Source: Chlorokybus atmophyticus
Taxonomy: Eukaryota; Streptophyta; Chlorokybophyceae; Chlorokybales; Chlorokybaceae
Assembly (NCBI GenBank): GCA_009103225.1
Contig: RHPI01002402.1
Coordinates: forward strand, 525,099 to 589,098
Length of the DNA stretch: 64,000 nucleotides
Direction: 5' to 3'
The notes below the pieces were generated by a model that worked only from the letters and a program-made list of their open reading frames with translations, had not been told where the DNA came from and made no database searches. The position numbers and the translations under genes are program-made. This document shows positions 27,221-44,800 of this stretch, piece by piece (position 1 is the first letter of the stretch; each line of letters begins with the position of its first letter).

Positions 27221-30200
27221 ATGGAGCGGCGGGGCGGGCGGAAGGGTCATGGAGGCAAGCCTCCCGCTACTCCTTCCCTGGCTGCGTATGAGGAGGAGCT
27301 TGCGGTGGTGGGCTGGTCATGCCAGTTGTTCCATGATGACGATGCCGCGGAGTTTGTGCAGCAAGGTCGGGGGCTCGTCCCATGGATGGGCAGCGACACG
27401 CTCCTGGTGGACCGCTATGACGTGCGGCACCTCCTCAGCGAGCTGCCAGTCAAGCGCAAACGGCATGCTGCAGCGGATGCGGCAGAGGCGGAATTGGATG
27501 CGGAGAGGTATGGAGACCTGTGGGCGGCCAAGCAGGAGGAGCAGCGGCAGCAGGTGCAGGAAGAAGAGCAGGACGCTTTCCAACAGTATTACGCTGAGCA
27601 AGAAGGTACGGTGCCTGCAGGTAGTCCACCTGCGTTGTCAGGGACACATTTGCAACCCCACATTGCATGCTGTTGGTGTCGATCTAGTAGTTGCAACTCA
27701 GTTAGGGTGGTTGCATTGATCTCGTTGTACGATGACTCTGGTATGTTGAACGTATTGCTAATAGGCCAATGCAAAGCTGCCACAGCAGGCATGTGGCACG
27801 GAGTGACCTCGCTGAGCAACTTGGTGTGGTGAGCTCCCAGGAAGGCTTGTCGAGCAACACGATGCTGTCGACGCTAGCTGCCGTCATGTTGCAATACGGC
27901 ATCGATGCTCAATGCATCACGCAACCTGCTATGCCAGCTGACAGCTGGCATATTTGCGCACTTTATGTATGCATTAGGTGCTCAGACTTTGCTCTGCAAT
28001 TCAGCAGCGCAGGAAAGTGCTGCAGACGTAAGGACGGCGTCTGGCTACCAGAACGTGCCATACTCGTACAATGATGAACAGATTGAACAGGAAGCCCCAG
28101 CTGCACCCGCACCAGGCCGCCCAGCATCTGCCGAGCCTTACGTGCCACCCTTTGAGCTTCCTGAACATCTGCAAGGGCTGGGTGTAAGGGTAAGCGCACA
28201 GTTTGCTGCTCACTGTGCGTGTGCGACCTTAACAGCTCATTGCTGTACACGCAAGTACTTCATCAGGCATGCAACAGCATGCCTGATGAAGTACTTGCGT
28301 GTGCAGCAAGTGCTTCATATCTTTTTAGAACCATGCCTGACGTGGCTGCTAACTCCTCGGGGTGTCTGCTTGGCAGCCCGCAACTATGAAGCACCACAAG
28401 GTGATTGTAGGCACAGCAGACTTTGTCAGGAGCCACCCGCCCTCGCGGGCTGGGCAAGTTGAAGTGCTGCTGCGGGTCAAACAAGGCAGCAATCCCATGT
28501 TTGCGTTCTTGACTCCAGGAGACCCGTTGCATCCATACTACCAATACATACTGAAGCACAACCCTCAGCCACCAAAGCCTCAACCTCCTGCCGTATCGAG
28601 CCTGGCGTTGGTCAGCATGGCCTACAATGAAGAGGAACCTGACGATGAGCAATGCGCGCGTGAAGCAGAGGTGGGCAGGCTATACTTCCCCATATGGCAG
28701 TGGCATTGCGCTGATCTCTTTAAATTAGGCTCATGTGGTGGCACATTGTGGTGTGTACAGACGGGGCCACTCCCGAGATCACATGCGCAAGTTACCATAC
28801 AGGCCAAGGTCATACAGCATTTTGTATTCATGAACAAGCGCCGATCATCATGTACACTTGATTGTCATGGTGTTGTTGTCCAATTGGAAGTTCAAAGTGA
28901 GCATCACACAGATGGCTGTTCCAGCTGCTCATGATGAGGAACCCGCGCCTCCTGGTGTTACTCCTGTCGTTCCCGGTAGTGCGCACCCCTCAGCTCCACC
29001 ACCAGATATCAAGCAAGTGATAGACAAAATGGTGGAGTACGTGCGCAAGAATGGACTTGAGTTTGAGATTTCCATCAAAGTACGTGAGAAGATGAACCCG
29101 AAATTTGCGTTCCTGCTTCCATGGAACCAGTGGAACCCCTACTATGTTCAGCAAATGGGCAACTCACAGGCGAGTATCCTCAGCTCCACTTGTTCTCTAA
29201 CCACCTGCCTGCTAGCAAACGTTGTACTGCAGCTTGCATATAGACAACCATGTCAATCATCTAGCAAGGCATGGCTAACTTGTGGTCATGCAGGTCGCTG
29301 TTGCTGCCAAGTCAGTTGGTGTTAGTGGTGGCGACTCCCAGCCATACATGGCATCAACACAACGACCTGTTACACTGGCACAACACCCCAAACCTCCAGG
29401 ACAGTTCAGTGCTGTTACAAGAACACCAACAATAGAAGTGACACCCAGTGAGCAAGCGCGTTCCACCCGTGCTGACGACACTGGCAATGCGCGAGAACCA
29501 GCAGTGCCACCTGCTCAGACAGACAGCTGTGTTGCTCGTGCTGCCGCCGCAGCTGCAGCAATCTCGCAAAAGATCAAGCAGGAAGAGCGGGTGAGGCGTG
29601 TGAGGGCACTACTTTCCAGAGCTGCTGGAAGCGAGAACATTACGTCCCCAACAGGACTCGAGGCCGCAGAGCGCTTGGTGAGTGATGTCAGCATATCGCA
29701 TTCAAGTGACAAGGACGCAGATGAGCCCTTGGTCTCTGCCGAGGGCAGTCAACGCATTGCAGCCTCCACAGCTCAGGCATCACCTGTGCTAGAAGAGGCT
29801 AAGGAGCCCAAGGAGGCTGCCGTTATAGAGAAGCGAGAGCGAAGACATCACCGCCACAGGCACAGAAGCCGCTCACCAGACCGCAGCCCAGAACATCATA
29901 GCTCCAAGAAAACAAGACACAGAGGATCAGGTAGCTCTGGTGACCCTGATGGAGATGAGCGCAGAAGGGAGCGGCACAGATCACATCAACATGGCGACAG
30001 ACATGAGCGCCGTCATATTTCGGGCAAGCGGCATAGGAAGCATGGCCACGTGCGGCACAGTACTCGTTAAATTGATGGTGCGGATCAACCGAAGTCACCA
30101 GTGGGCAAAAGCCGTGAGACCGTTGCACCAAACCCGAAGTCAGCTCCAGCTGAGGGTTCTACCAAGCTCGCAGGTGACAGTCCACCCTTGGCAGCAGAGT

Positions 30201-30286
30201 CTGGAGGGGTCCAGCAAGCACCTCCGCCGACGGATATCCCAGATGATGTCAGGGCAAAAGTGCGGGCGATGCTTTCATCTTTGTGA
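27221..30286 (+). CDS. SURP-domain alternative splicing regulator (SFSWAP family)
   Basis: Nuclear RNA-binding splicing regulator. Exon 1 (27221-27605) encodes the N-terminal SWAP domain ([34 protein letters not shown]). A middle part covers about 27,800-27,968 and 28013-28189. Exon 28377-28670 holds SURP1 ([43 protein letters not shown]), and exon 28912-29169 holds SURP2 ([34 protein letters not shown]). Exon 29294-30049 carries the Arg/Ser/His-rich tail ([17 protein letters not shown]). A TAA occurs in frame at 30068-30070, but the same frame continues to 30286 and ends in [13 protein letters not shown], a tail typical of plant SWAP proteins. A 45-base GT-AG intron (30050-30094) would remove the stop. 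Intron 29170-29293 uses a GC donor (cag|gcgagt). The junction between exons 1 and 2 is unresolved, because the phases do not match at the obvious sites. Confidence 0.88.
28242..28307. repeat. Near-perfect inverted repeat (hairpin) in a SWAP-gene intron
   Basis: The left arm 28247-28272 and right arm 28277-28302 are perfect reverse complements of 26 bases around a 4-base loop (aaca). With one mismatch the stem extends to 31 bases on each side (28242-28307). It lies wholly inside the intron 28190-28376. Confidence 0.95.
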
Positions 30287-31451
30287 CGTGCAAGTGAAGC
30301 TAGCTAGTGTACAGAATATGCACGTGATGTATGTACTACATGCTTGTGCGGACGTTAGGTAGTACCTGACATTGGAGCGGCTGTTATAAGTAACCATTTA
30401 CTTGGGCTCCCTTCTAAGGACTGTCATAGACACATCTCATACATACATCCTTACGCTCGTTTCAAAGTGAAGTGCCTTGTACATGAATTGTAGGCTTGCA
30501 AGGTCCTTGTTAAACTAATATCGGAGGGTACCATGGTCAAACTGTGACCTCCAGGATTAGGGCCAATATAAATGCACCAAACCTCCAAAACTTGTTGGCA
30601 TTACTTTGGTGGGCACTTCACCACATCAACTGTGGCTTCTTCAACAACAAGAAAGATATCCACGGACAATTGTTATATACCACGTTGCAGGCTTTGTGCA
30701 CTTGGGTAAGGGTATCGGAGTTTGGTTAGGCAACCTATGTAGCAATGTCAACCGAACCAAGGTATTTTGCTCTACTTTGCGCAGTGGTGTCAATGTTTCA
30801 GATGCCAAGGGACCATTGTGCTATCAAACAACTTCGGCAAGCTAGCCTGGCATCCAATGGTGACTGAGTTTGGTTAGGCAACCTATGTAGCAATGTCAAC
30901 CGAACTAAGGTATTTTGCTCTACTTTGCGCAATGGTGTCAATGTTTCAGATGCCGAGTGACCACTGTGCTAACAACTTCAGCAAGCTAGCCTGGCATCCA
31001 GTGAACCATCACCTGTGCTGTTAACCATTTTGTACCAGTACCCACGCATGACTACCTACGCGTCCTGCTGTCGTCGCTGTGCTTGTCAACTCCGCCCTAC
31101 CGCTGCTGCTTGCACTTGGCTGCATTAGGCTTCTAGCCAGCCCACTGATGTATAGTTATGTGTCTCATTGCTTGCTTGCTGGCTTGGTTTGGGTGTGCAT
31201 ATGCATCCGCATGATGGCGCATGAGTGGCACAGCTGAGTAGATAAATGTATTCCCGACTCTCGATTGATATGCATGCTTGTCGAGCAGCTCATGAAATTG
31301 GCCAATTGGTGGCACATGCAAGGCACAACGCCTTTTGTGTTGTCTGTATTGATTTATTGATAGTTTTGCTTTTCTAGCTGCACAGCTGCATTCTATCAAT
31401 AAAGTGCCCTGCACAGGGAGGCAAAGCTAGCTGTCGCTGCCCATACCGGTA
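30287..31451. repeat. Intergenic region with a 148-bp tandem duplication
   Basis: Between the convergent SWAP (+) and cofactor D (-) genes. Two tandem copies of a unit starting gagtttggttaggcaacc lie at 30718-30865 and 30866 to about 31003, period 148 bases, with few differences. No coding signal was found in the rest of the region. Confidence 0.85.
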
Positions 31452-36464
<5,013 letters not shown>

Positions 36465-38679
36465 GTGAGCAGTAGCTGAGAGCGCACTTCGAATGCATTG
36501 CAGCTTGCTAGACACCAGCAATGCCCAGACGCATCGGCATGCTGGCACTGCCTGGCTGAAAGTTGATGAGCCTTTGTTTTGCTTACCACATGTACAGGTG
36601 TAGGCCTATACTGAAGTAGCATAGATTGCACCGGTATGCATCATAGGTGTACAACCTGCTTCTCACCGACTTTAGTGGTTAGCTCACATTGACAACGTGT
36701 TGTAGAAAGCTAGAGTTGCGGTAAAGTAAGTCGAAGCGCGACAATTAAGCCATCAGTCTAACTGTTATGAGCACTCGCAAGCACGTAAGCATGCAAGTGC
36801 TAGTTGTCTAAGTGCCTACTGGTTGTTTCACTGCACATAACGAGCTTCGACGACAACAGCACAAAAGACACAAGAGCTACATGTGCAATGCGTTAGCAAC
36901 CATCGCATGATGACGCTTACTTGTTTAACAACAGGTTGCTGCCCGCACTTACGCTGCAATTGAACTTGTCACTGTTGGCCGTTGCATTATATGCATAAGA
37001 ATACGTAAGTGGATAAGTTGCGCAGCTCGTTGCTAAAGTTCATATCATGAATGGTGACACATGCACGCTCTCGGATACATATCTCCATATTTAAACGCCC
37101 AAGGAGTGCCCCTTCCACTGGAGTGTCGCCTTGAAGAAAGCTACGCAGGTCCGGTCTGAGAACGTCACCAAGATCAAGCATGTCCTTGAGAAGGAGTACA
37201 AGTGGACACTGTTTAACAGCAACAAGCGCAAGTGAGTTGGGTCCCTCACCATCATGTCTGCTATGCAACACTGCCTTCTTACTCAGCCTTCATACACACG
37301 TACGCATCTCGCATATTGTAACCGATTCAATCAGGCACATCAGCGCCCTAATGGACCCCGAGACCCAAAAAGCCCAGATGCGCAACGGCTCCAAAGTAGG
37401 TCACAGGCACTATTCTAGCCTAGTACATGCTCAACTTGAACTATCTATACCGTGACTAATGCCTTGTTGGAATGACTCTTGCAGACAAGTCAAGGCGGAA
37501 ATTTAGGTGACCAACAATGCAGACCCGGAGCGGAGGAGATACATCCATGAATGGGCAATCCTATAATCTGGCAAATGATCGTGCAATGCTGGTCTTATGC
37601 CGTCACTACACCTGGTCGCCGGCAGCTGACAGTCAACCACCTCGCATATCTGTTGCTTATAGTGAGCACTCTGAACACTCAATCAATAGCACTTCATGAA
37701 TGCTGTAGCCCCAAACTACAGGCTTGAGGACGCGCTGCAGTGAATAGTGGCTTTCAATGCCACAAAGACATGCCTGTAAACTACGCAGGTGGAGGAGCGA
37801 AAAGGGCAAGGATGGAGACCTCTCATAGCTGCCAGCATTGACACACATGAAGAGAAGACCTCAGCGAAATCGACACCATGACCATGTCAATGAAGCGGGA
37901 GATGAGGCAACGGTACGCAACCCTCTAGCCATTCACCCTTGTGAAACGCCGCACTGCATCTTGTGTCGAATACCTGAAAGATCCCAATCGGCGCCGGCCA
38001 CAAAAAACGGCAGCTCGTGACCCGCTCGTAGAGGCAGAAGCGGCATTTGATTAGCTTGCGCAACCGTTTGAGGAGGAAGAGCAAGCTCCGGCGTCTCCTC
38101 CACAGGCCCCAGCGCGTGGTGCTTTGTTCCATGATGACGAGCAAGGCGATGATGGAGAGGAGCTGTAGCGCAGTTGGTAGTTCGTTTAGCTGGTAGTGTA
38201 CACAACTGCAAGGCTCTTGTGACTTATTGTTGTGCATTTTAAACCAGCTCAGTCAATTGTGATGATGCTCATGCATGTCAATACCTGCATCTCTATGATA
38301 TACAACAGAACAGCAGGCATTCGAGTCACATAATCGAACTACAAGCCTTGGCAAGTGACTGAGAGACACTGTACACATTTCAGGTACCTGTACACAGCAC
38401 AGGCACAAAACGATGCTGGCAGTCAGTGACAGTCGCGTGTAGTCATGCTATGCAAATACATATAACGACAGTTAGGCATCAAACACCTTCAGTTGCTTGA
38501 AGAATGCCTTAATTTAATTATCAATAATTACCTAGTTGGTGCTGGTAAATGAATGAATGAATAAATTGGGCTCAGTCGCCTGCGCTGGACTGGTGTGTAA
38601 CCTGCAGGTGCCTGTCACATAGGCTGAGTCACCTAAGTAAGACTGGTGTGTAACCAGCAGGTGCCTGTTCAATAGGTAT
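36465..38679. other. Gene-poor region with coding-like remnants
   Basis: Upstream flank of cofactor D followed by fragments. On the plus strand a possible exon pair lies at about 37,105-37,220 (KHVLEKEYKWTLFNSNKRK, donor gtgagt) and 37,336-37,397 (HISALMDPETQKAQMRNGS, after tcaatcag). Further fragments at 37,850-38,170 include CETPHCILCR and an acidic stretch (FEEEEQAPASPPQAPARG) interrupted by an in-frame TAG. They look like remains of a mobile-element or host gene, but no intact model is possible. From 38,570 a roughly 60-base repeat (agactggtgtgtaacc..gcaggtgcctg) is present in tandem up to the solo LTR. Confidence 0.4.
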
Positions 38680-39205
38680 TGTAACGGGAGCAATAATAAT
38701 AGGGGTATTTTTGCTACCTAAATAACACATTTTGTATGAATAAGTATTTAAGTATGCTTATTTATACCTCTTTTCTACGGTTCCTCGCTTATCAAAGGCT
38801 ATGATGCTTTATCATAGCTTAAATAAGTCCCAATGGGTGTAGAACCGCTTATTCAAGCCTATTTAGTGTCACATTTGATATAATGTGATCACTATCTCGT
38901 TAGGTACCTTACGATAGGTATCTTTGGATAGGTACCTTATCGATATGTACCTTATCTGAGCTGTGATTGGCTCACGCTAGATTTCCTAACTACCCTATCT
39001 GTAGGGTCGATATCTAATTGTGAGTTAATTATCGAGAGGTATATAATTAATATACTCTTGATATAAAAGGTCACATCAATCTGATGTGGGGACTTTCAGT
39101 TCTCTGCTCAGTGGCGGCCACGCCGTTGAAAGGCTTGTCGTAGGCGGTGTGGGTGTTGGGGTAGAGGATTGAAGGGGCATCACCGGCGACGGTGGTGCTG
39201 TTACA
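38680..39205. mobile_element. Solo LTR with 5-bp target site duplication
   Basis: The segment starts TGTAAC and ends GTTACA, the short inverted ends of an LTR (5'-TG...CA-3'). It is flanked on both sides by the same five bases, ggtat (38675-38679 and 39206-39210), a retroviral-type integrase duplication. It is 526 bases long, AT-rich, and contains a TATA-like box (tataaaag at 39063-39070) preceded by tatataattaatata, as expected for an LTR promoter. The flanking DNA on both sides belongs to one tandem repeat (cctgcaggtgcctgt-like units), showing a clean insertion. No internal retrotransposon sequence follows, so the element was lost by LTR-LTR recombination. Confidence 0.9.
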
Positions 39206-41391
39206 GGTATAGTCGCCTAAATAAGACTGATGTGTAATTTGCAGGTGCCCGTTAATTAAGTAAAGTCACCTGTTAAGGCTTGATAGGTTACTTAAAGGTG
39301 CATGTTGATTAGGCATAGTCACCTGTTAAGGCCCGATAAGTAAGTGACAGAGGCCTGCTAATTAGGCATAGTCCATTGTTAAAGACAAAATTGTAACGGA
39401 AAGGGCTTATAGTAACGAAAGTTGTACTCAGGTCCGTGTACCGAGATTACAGGTGGACTGAGCCACGACAGTCCAAAATAAGTACCCTCAGGTGCACGGC
39501 TGTTGTCAATATTTAGTCGGTCGGCAGGGGAAACATATTGCGACGCTAGCACCGTGACATGGCATGAGCAAGCATATTACATGGCATTTGGAGTCTTTGC
39601 AATGGAACTTCCACATTGCATACATGCAAATCGAACCCATACACGTTTAAGGGTGTTATGGCCAGTCAAATTTTCATGCGTATTGTCAATACAATGCTTT
39701 GAATGCACTACATACGAGCAAGCCATGCATTCGGTGGCACATTTTCATGAATAACATATCACTCATGAGCGTTGTAAATATTGTGACGCATGACTGCAAT
39801 GGGGTGATACAAAGCGCAACATCTCGGAGTTGTTGCTTATCATGGCTTCATTTTTGTATAACAACTAATAATGGCTGACCGATAACCATTTAACGGTTAC
39901 AATTTACATAACGACTGCATGTCAAAGCTTAAAAATTGATGAGCTTGAATACTTAACACTTTAGACTCAACACTTGAGTAATGATTTATATTGTAATGGT
40001 TCTATATCAAAGATCTTAAGTGTGTATAATTATGATGCTGCTTCAAGAAACATGTTACATATGTTTCGTGAAAACATAAAGCATACGCATACAGTTACAT
40101 TATCAATAATAGAATACATACGCATTACTAAACACATAAGCTGATCATAGACCATATGGCACATGCACAACAGCGATAGCAAGGCATATAGACAGAGAGC
40201 TTCTACGTTGGGTAGGAGCATGTGCTAGCTACGTGCCGTAGAAGTGAATGCAAATAGACCATGAACAGGGGTTTGACGGGGCGGCGGCCAAGTGGTTGCG
40301 GGGAGGCCCTTCTGCCAAGCGTTGCGGGCCGCCCTGTTTTAAAAAAATAAGGTGGCCACCATGGGCGGCGAGCACGCTTCGTCGCAGCGGGAGTCCCGCA
40401 ACCTTGAATCTCATCCACCAACGCGCCGAGGCGCCCTTTTTTGATGGCGCTCAATGATGTGCTAATCAACCACGACGGTGCACCGGTGTAGCTTGCAAGT
40501 TGTGGCCGTCGCAAGTTGATGGACGCGATGGACGCTTCACAAGCAAGCATTGTGGAGGCTGCGATCAGGGGTACGGCTCCATCGGGCCACCCAGGCAACG
40601 GCTTGAAGGCTAGGCTTGTAGAGCATGGTAGCGAGCTTGCCGAGCGGGTGTTCAATGGCAATGCCGAGCAATTCAGCATTTTCTAAAGTGGAATGATGAC
40701 GCACATCTTCATCTTCAACAATCAATGGCGCTATTGATGTCGCGTTAATCGACCCAACGTGGCTAAAGTTCTTCACGTCACGGACGCCAGTGATGGCAGT
40801 TACTTCCACCTCTTTAATCTTCCGTTTGCACAGCATTGACGTGAGTATACCTTGAACATGCATTGTTTCAAACAAATCTACTCACAATGCGTAAATTCAC
40901 GTTTGAGAGTCCCAATTTGAGACAAGATTGCTACAGCCTATAGCGATCTCCATTATGCACCTGACTCATCTTTGGAGGTGCATCTTAAGTTGAAATCTGC
41001 GAGAGCGGGACACTGCCACGTTGGGCATGTCGCACGATCCGGAGGGACAACTCGTTAACGAAAATGTTGTTCGTGAAATGCGCTATTTTTGCAATCTGGC
41101 AACAATTGCTGCCATCATATTGTCAAACCTTTGCCATATATGCAGGCAAGCTATTGTCAAAACTTTGCCAACCACTCTATGTTATTGGTATACATTGCAA
41201 CGTTACAACACACATGGTGCATTCATTATGATGTAAATACTTTGCCAACTACTCTATGTTATACGCATGATTCACCACGTTACATCGCACATGGTGCATT
41301 TACTCCGTTGTTAAGTCTGTGTCAACAGCAAGCCTTTGTTGTTTGTGACATGCATGCTTTAATAGTTATCTAGTACATGTATACGCCATTG
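39206..41391. other. Gene-poor region after the LTR, one coding remnant
   Basis: The flank repeat continues to about 39,400 (cacctgttaaggc...gataag units). On the minus strand, about 40,545-40,865 reads like protein (CKRKIKEVEVTAITGVRDV, LIVEDEDVRHHSTLENAELL). Its continuation below 40,540 shifts frame, so it is a fragment at best, perhaps of a mobile-element gene. Nothing else is supported. Confidence 0.4.
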
Positions 41392-41465
41392 GTGTATGCA
41401 TAATAACAGGTTGTGCTTGTTGGCAAACATTTGCCAACAAGCACAACCTGTTATTATGCATACAC
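41392..41465. repeat. Perfect 36-bp inverted repeat with 2-base spacer
   Basis: Arms 41392-41427 and 41430-41465 are exact reverse complements separated by only ca. The motif begins gtgtatgcataataacagg. It is far longer than chance and could extrude as a cruciform. It could also be the fold-back of a small MITE or a read-chimera artefact. Confidence 0.95.
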
Positions 41466-41498
41466 ATATTTTCAATGTCTGAAATCTCTGATGGAAGT

Positions 41499-41828
41499 GT
41501 TGTGCTAATCCTATATGCACATATTTCCCTTGAACTACTGTACAATTGACGAGACTCGCAAGTGTGCTATGCGAAAATGACACCACTCAACGTGTTAGGC
41601 TAATTTTGCCAACTACTTAGCGCGCAATCAGACGCTCCCGCTCACTACGCGCGCATGCTGCATGTTGTGCGAATCATACATGCACATATTTCTCTTGAAC
41701 CACTGTACAATACAGACGGGACTCGTAAGTGTGCTGTCTGAAAATGACACCACTTGACGTGTTATGCAAATTTTGCCAACTACCCAACGCGCAATAAGAC
41801 GCTCCCGCCCATTACGCGCGCATGCATG
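41499..41828. repeat. 165-bp tandem duplication
   Basis: Two diverged copies, starting gttgtgc at 41499 and 41664, each contain gcacatattt, actgtacaat, aaaatgacaccact and gcgcaat-agacgctcccgc in the same order. The divergence (roughly one difference per ten bases) indicates an old duplication. There is no coding potential in either copy. Confidence 0.85.
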
Positions 41829-44800
41829 TAAAAAGCTAGTAATTTACGCCCATCAAATATACGGATGGGATGGAGTTTGGATGCACGACCTACGGCTTGA
41901 TGTGTCGTGGACTCAGCGACTCGATCAAGTCAAATAACACACATCTTTAACTGTACTACATTATATTATATCAATACTTTTTTTGGGGGGGGGGCTGTAG
42001 CTCTCGCTTGATCGAAGTTTTTGCGGCCGTAAACCCCCAAAACAGAAAAGAAAAAGTTACGCCAAGCGCTATGCGCTGGGGAGTCTAGCGGGGGACTTGA
42101 ACGGGGTATAATTAGTCTATTATGTTAACTGTCTGCGGCAGTGGTTTTGATAATAGATTACTTAAATAATTGAAAGTTTGCTGCAATTTGGCGTCTTAGC
42201 GGTCTAATGCGCAGCTTGTGAATCCGATATGTTGTAAGTGCAAGCCTGCATTGCTCGCGGGTGGACAAGGCCAAAGTTTTGCTTCGATGCGCGCATATGT
42301 TGCGCAGTGGGCTGAAGCGGTGTACTGCACGCCGAGCTTGCCATTGGTAAAATTTGTCCAACACGACGAGTAACAATAGGAAGCGGATGTGCAATCTCTG
42401 CAGAATGCGCGATAACATTGTATTGACTGCATGGGATTAATCGCAATCTCATACCACAGATACGATAGCTATTGACACGCATCATATCTGATCAGATTTC
42501 GAGATGCTACATGCAAGTTTAAACAGCTGCTTGAAGTCGCGTGACAAGATGAGCTTGCAAGTAATGTTGAAAATGTCAAATTAATCAATGATTGAATGCT
42601 TGACACAAGCATCCCTTGCAAAATGCAAACACGAGCATCAAGCAAAATGTATGACAACATTGTATGATGCAGATGGCAAACCTTTGCCTTACTTTAATGC
42701 ATATCAAGTAAAAAAACCAAACAATGATAGAACGCAATATAGGTTGGTAAATGTTTACCAATACCTGTATGTGTTGATTGGATAATGAACACATTGTATC
42801 AGAAGTTGGTTCTTTCCAATTTTGTGTAAATTAATTATAATCCCATCTAGATGATGTTGTAGTTTGAAAACTTCCTTATGCATCTGTTTGCAAGTTTGTT
42901 TTATTTCATGATTTTTTAATCAACTCCGTCTACGAGTTGTCCCCCTGGATCGCGCAACACGCCGTTAGCTTCATTTGCAGTGCTACCAAAGGCTTGAGCG
43001 CGGCGTATGTGCACATGGCGTTTGGTGGGCGCGATGTGGATTTTGTGCGTGCGTGAGCGTGTTGGGTAAATATGCCAATGTACATATGTATATAGTGAGC
43101 TGTCATGTGTGCATAATTGACTACGCACAACTCTTGTGGTGTAATAGGTGTGATAGTGGTACGTACCACTCAGTGATAACCCATTAAGTAGCATGCATGT
43201 CGCACAACAAGTTGTCTTGTATGTCCCTTCGCATTGCACCTCACACTCTAAGGCTGAGATAGGCTATGATGCGCTATGATAGGCTGTTGTTATAATAGTA
43301 TCATGTCTTATTGTATCTTGCGCAAGACTGGTACTAGTAGTACGCGATCTTGTCCACGTGGTAGCATGACATCATGTACATGCATGCCATTTTGATTCAC
43401 ATGCGTATACATTATGAGATTGTATGTTGTATAGAAGTAGCACGGTAGTGTCCATGCAAACGTGTATGTAGCAGCCCACAATGCCATTAATGTCGCCTGA
43501 CAACAAACAGCTACACACATTCCAACACCCTCAGCTCTTCAACCCGACGCCAGCTCAATACTGTCATAGCCTACTTGTTTGGCTTAAGGCAGGTGCATAG
43601 CACACAACCATGTACATGTGTATATGGTTTAGGAACGGGGCCACCAGCAGAACACAACACAAAACATCTGCGTTGCATCAAGTAGCAACACACAACAACC
43701 AAAGCAAAGCCAGCTAAGCACAACTACGGGGGGCTGGACCTATGTGCTTGCTATGCGCGTATGATGGCAAGCAAAGATGGAACGTAGTTGCAGCAGCAGT
43801 GGCTCAGCTACTTACAGTGGCACATCACGAGATGCATATACAGAGTGTGCTATGATGAACATGTAAGTACAAGCGATTGCAGGTTGCTATAACAATGTCA
43901 TACGAAACAATGATTGTTGTATTGCATGCGTGATTGGTAACAGCAACATTAAGGGGAATACAACACTACAATCATATATGTGTACATGTCTTACAAGATT
44001 GTGATACGTGCAGGGCTCATGCAGAGTCCTACCACAATTTTTACCTGCATCCAAGAACTGGTGCGTTGTAGGATATGCATCAATGCTTTAATAATCATCA
44101 TTCGACATAATGTCCAATCATGAAGATCATCAATGCTCATGTCGTTTACTATGCAAGCCAGCGACTCTATCAATGTGTATCTTGGTTTGTCACATTAGCC
44201 ACATTTTGCACATCACCTAAATGTCTTGCTAACAACCTCACAGTGCTCATAGAAGCAGTGCGTGGCGTTAGCCATAAAACTAGTCGCAAAACCCTCGCTA
44301 ATGCTGCTTGCTTGCGCAATCTCCTCCGGTCTGAATTTGTGCACTACTTGCTCCAACTTAGGTAAGTTGGCATGCGCAATCCGAATTTCTCATGAAAATT
44401 TTCTTAACTTGGTTGCACTGTGACATCTTAAAATATTGGTCCAAAAGCTACCATGTCACTTCGGAATCTTTAAAGAAAAGTCATTCGCGCACAAAAGAAT
44501 ACGAAATGAAATGTTATTGAAATTTTAGTGCATTTTGGTTTAAAAGCTCAAAGGTGCTTACCGCACCTTGATTATAACAAACCAGCTGCCACACATGTGC
44601 ATAAATGTGGTACAAAATGCGGTGCACCTCATATACATAACGTATGATCATGCAAGTTGTATCTTGAGTGTTTCATACAAAATATGACTTGTATGAAACA
44701 CCCAATTGGACTTTATTGCTTCGCACTTTTGTCATGACAGTGTCCATGGTCGATACCTATGCAGCCATATGTAACAAATATGGACAAATGTGTTTATGCA

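Noticed and set aside
42075-42110. tRNA-like T-arm (gggggacttgaacgggg)
   Set aside because: The stem bases do not pair and no acceptor or anticodon arms could be found around it.
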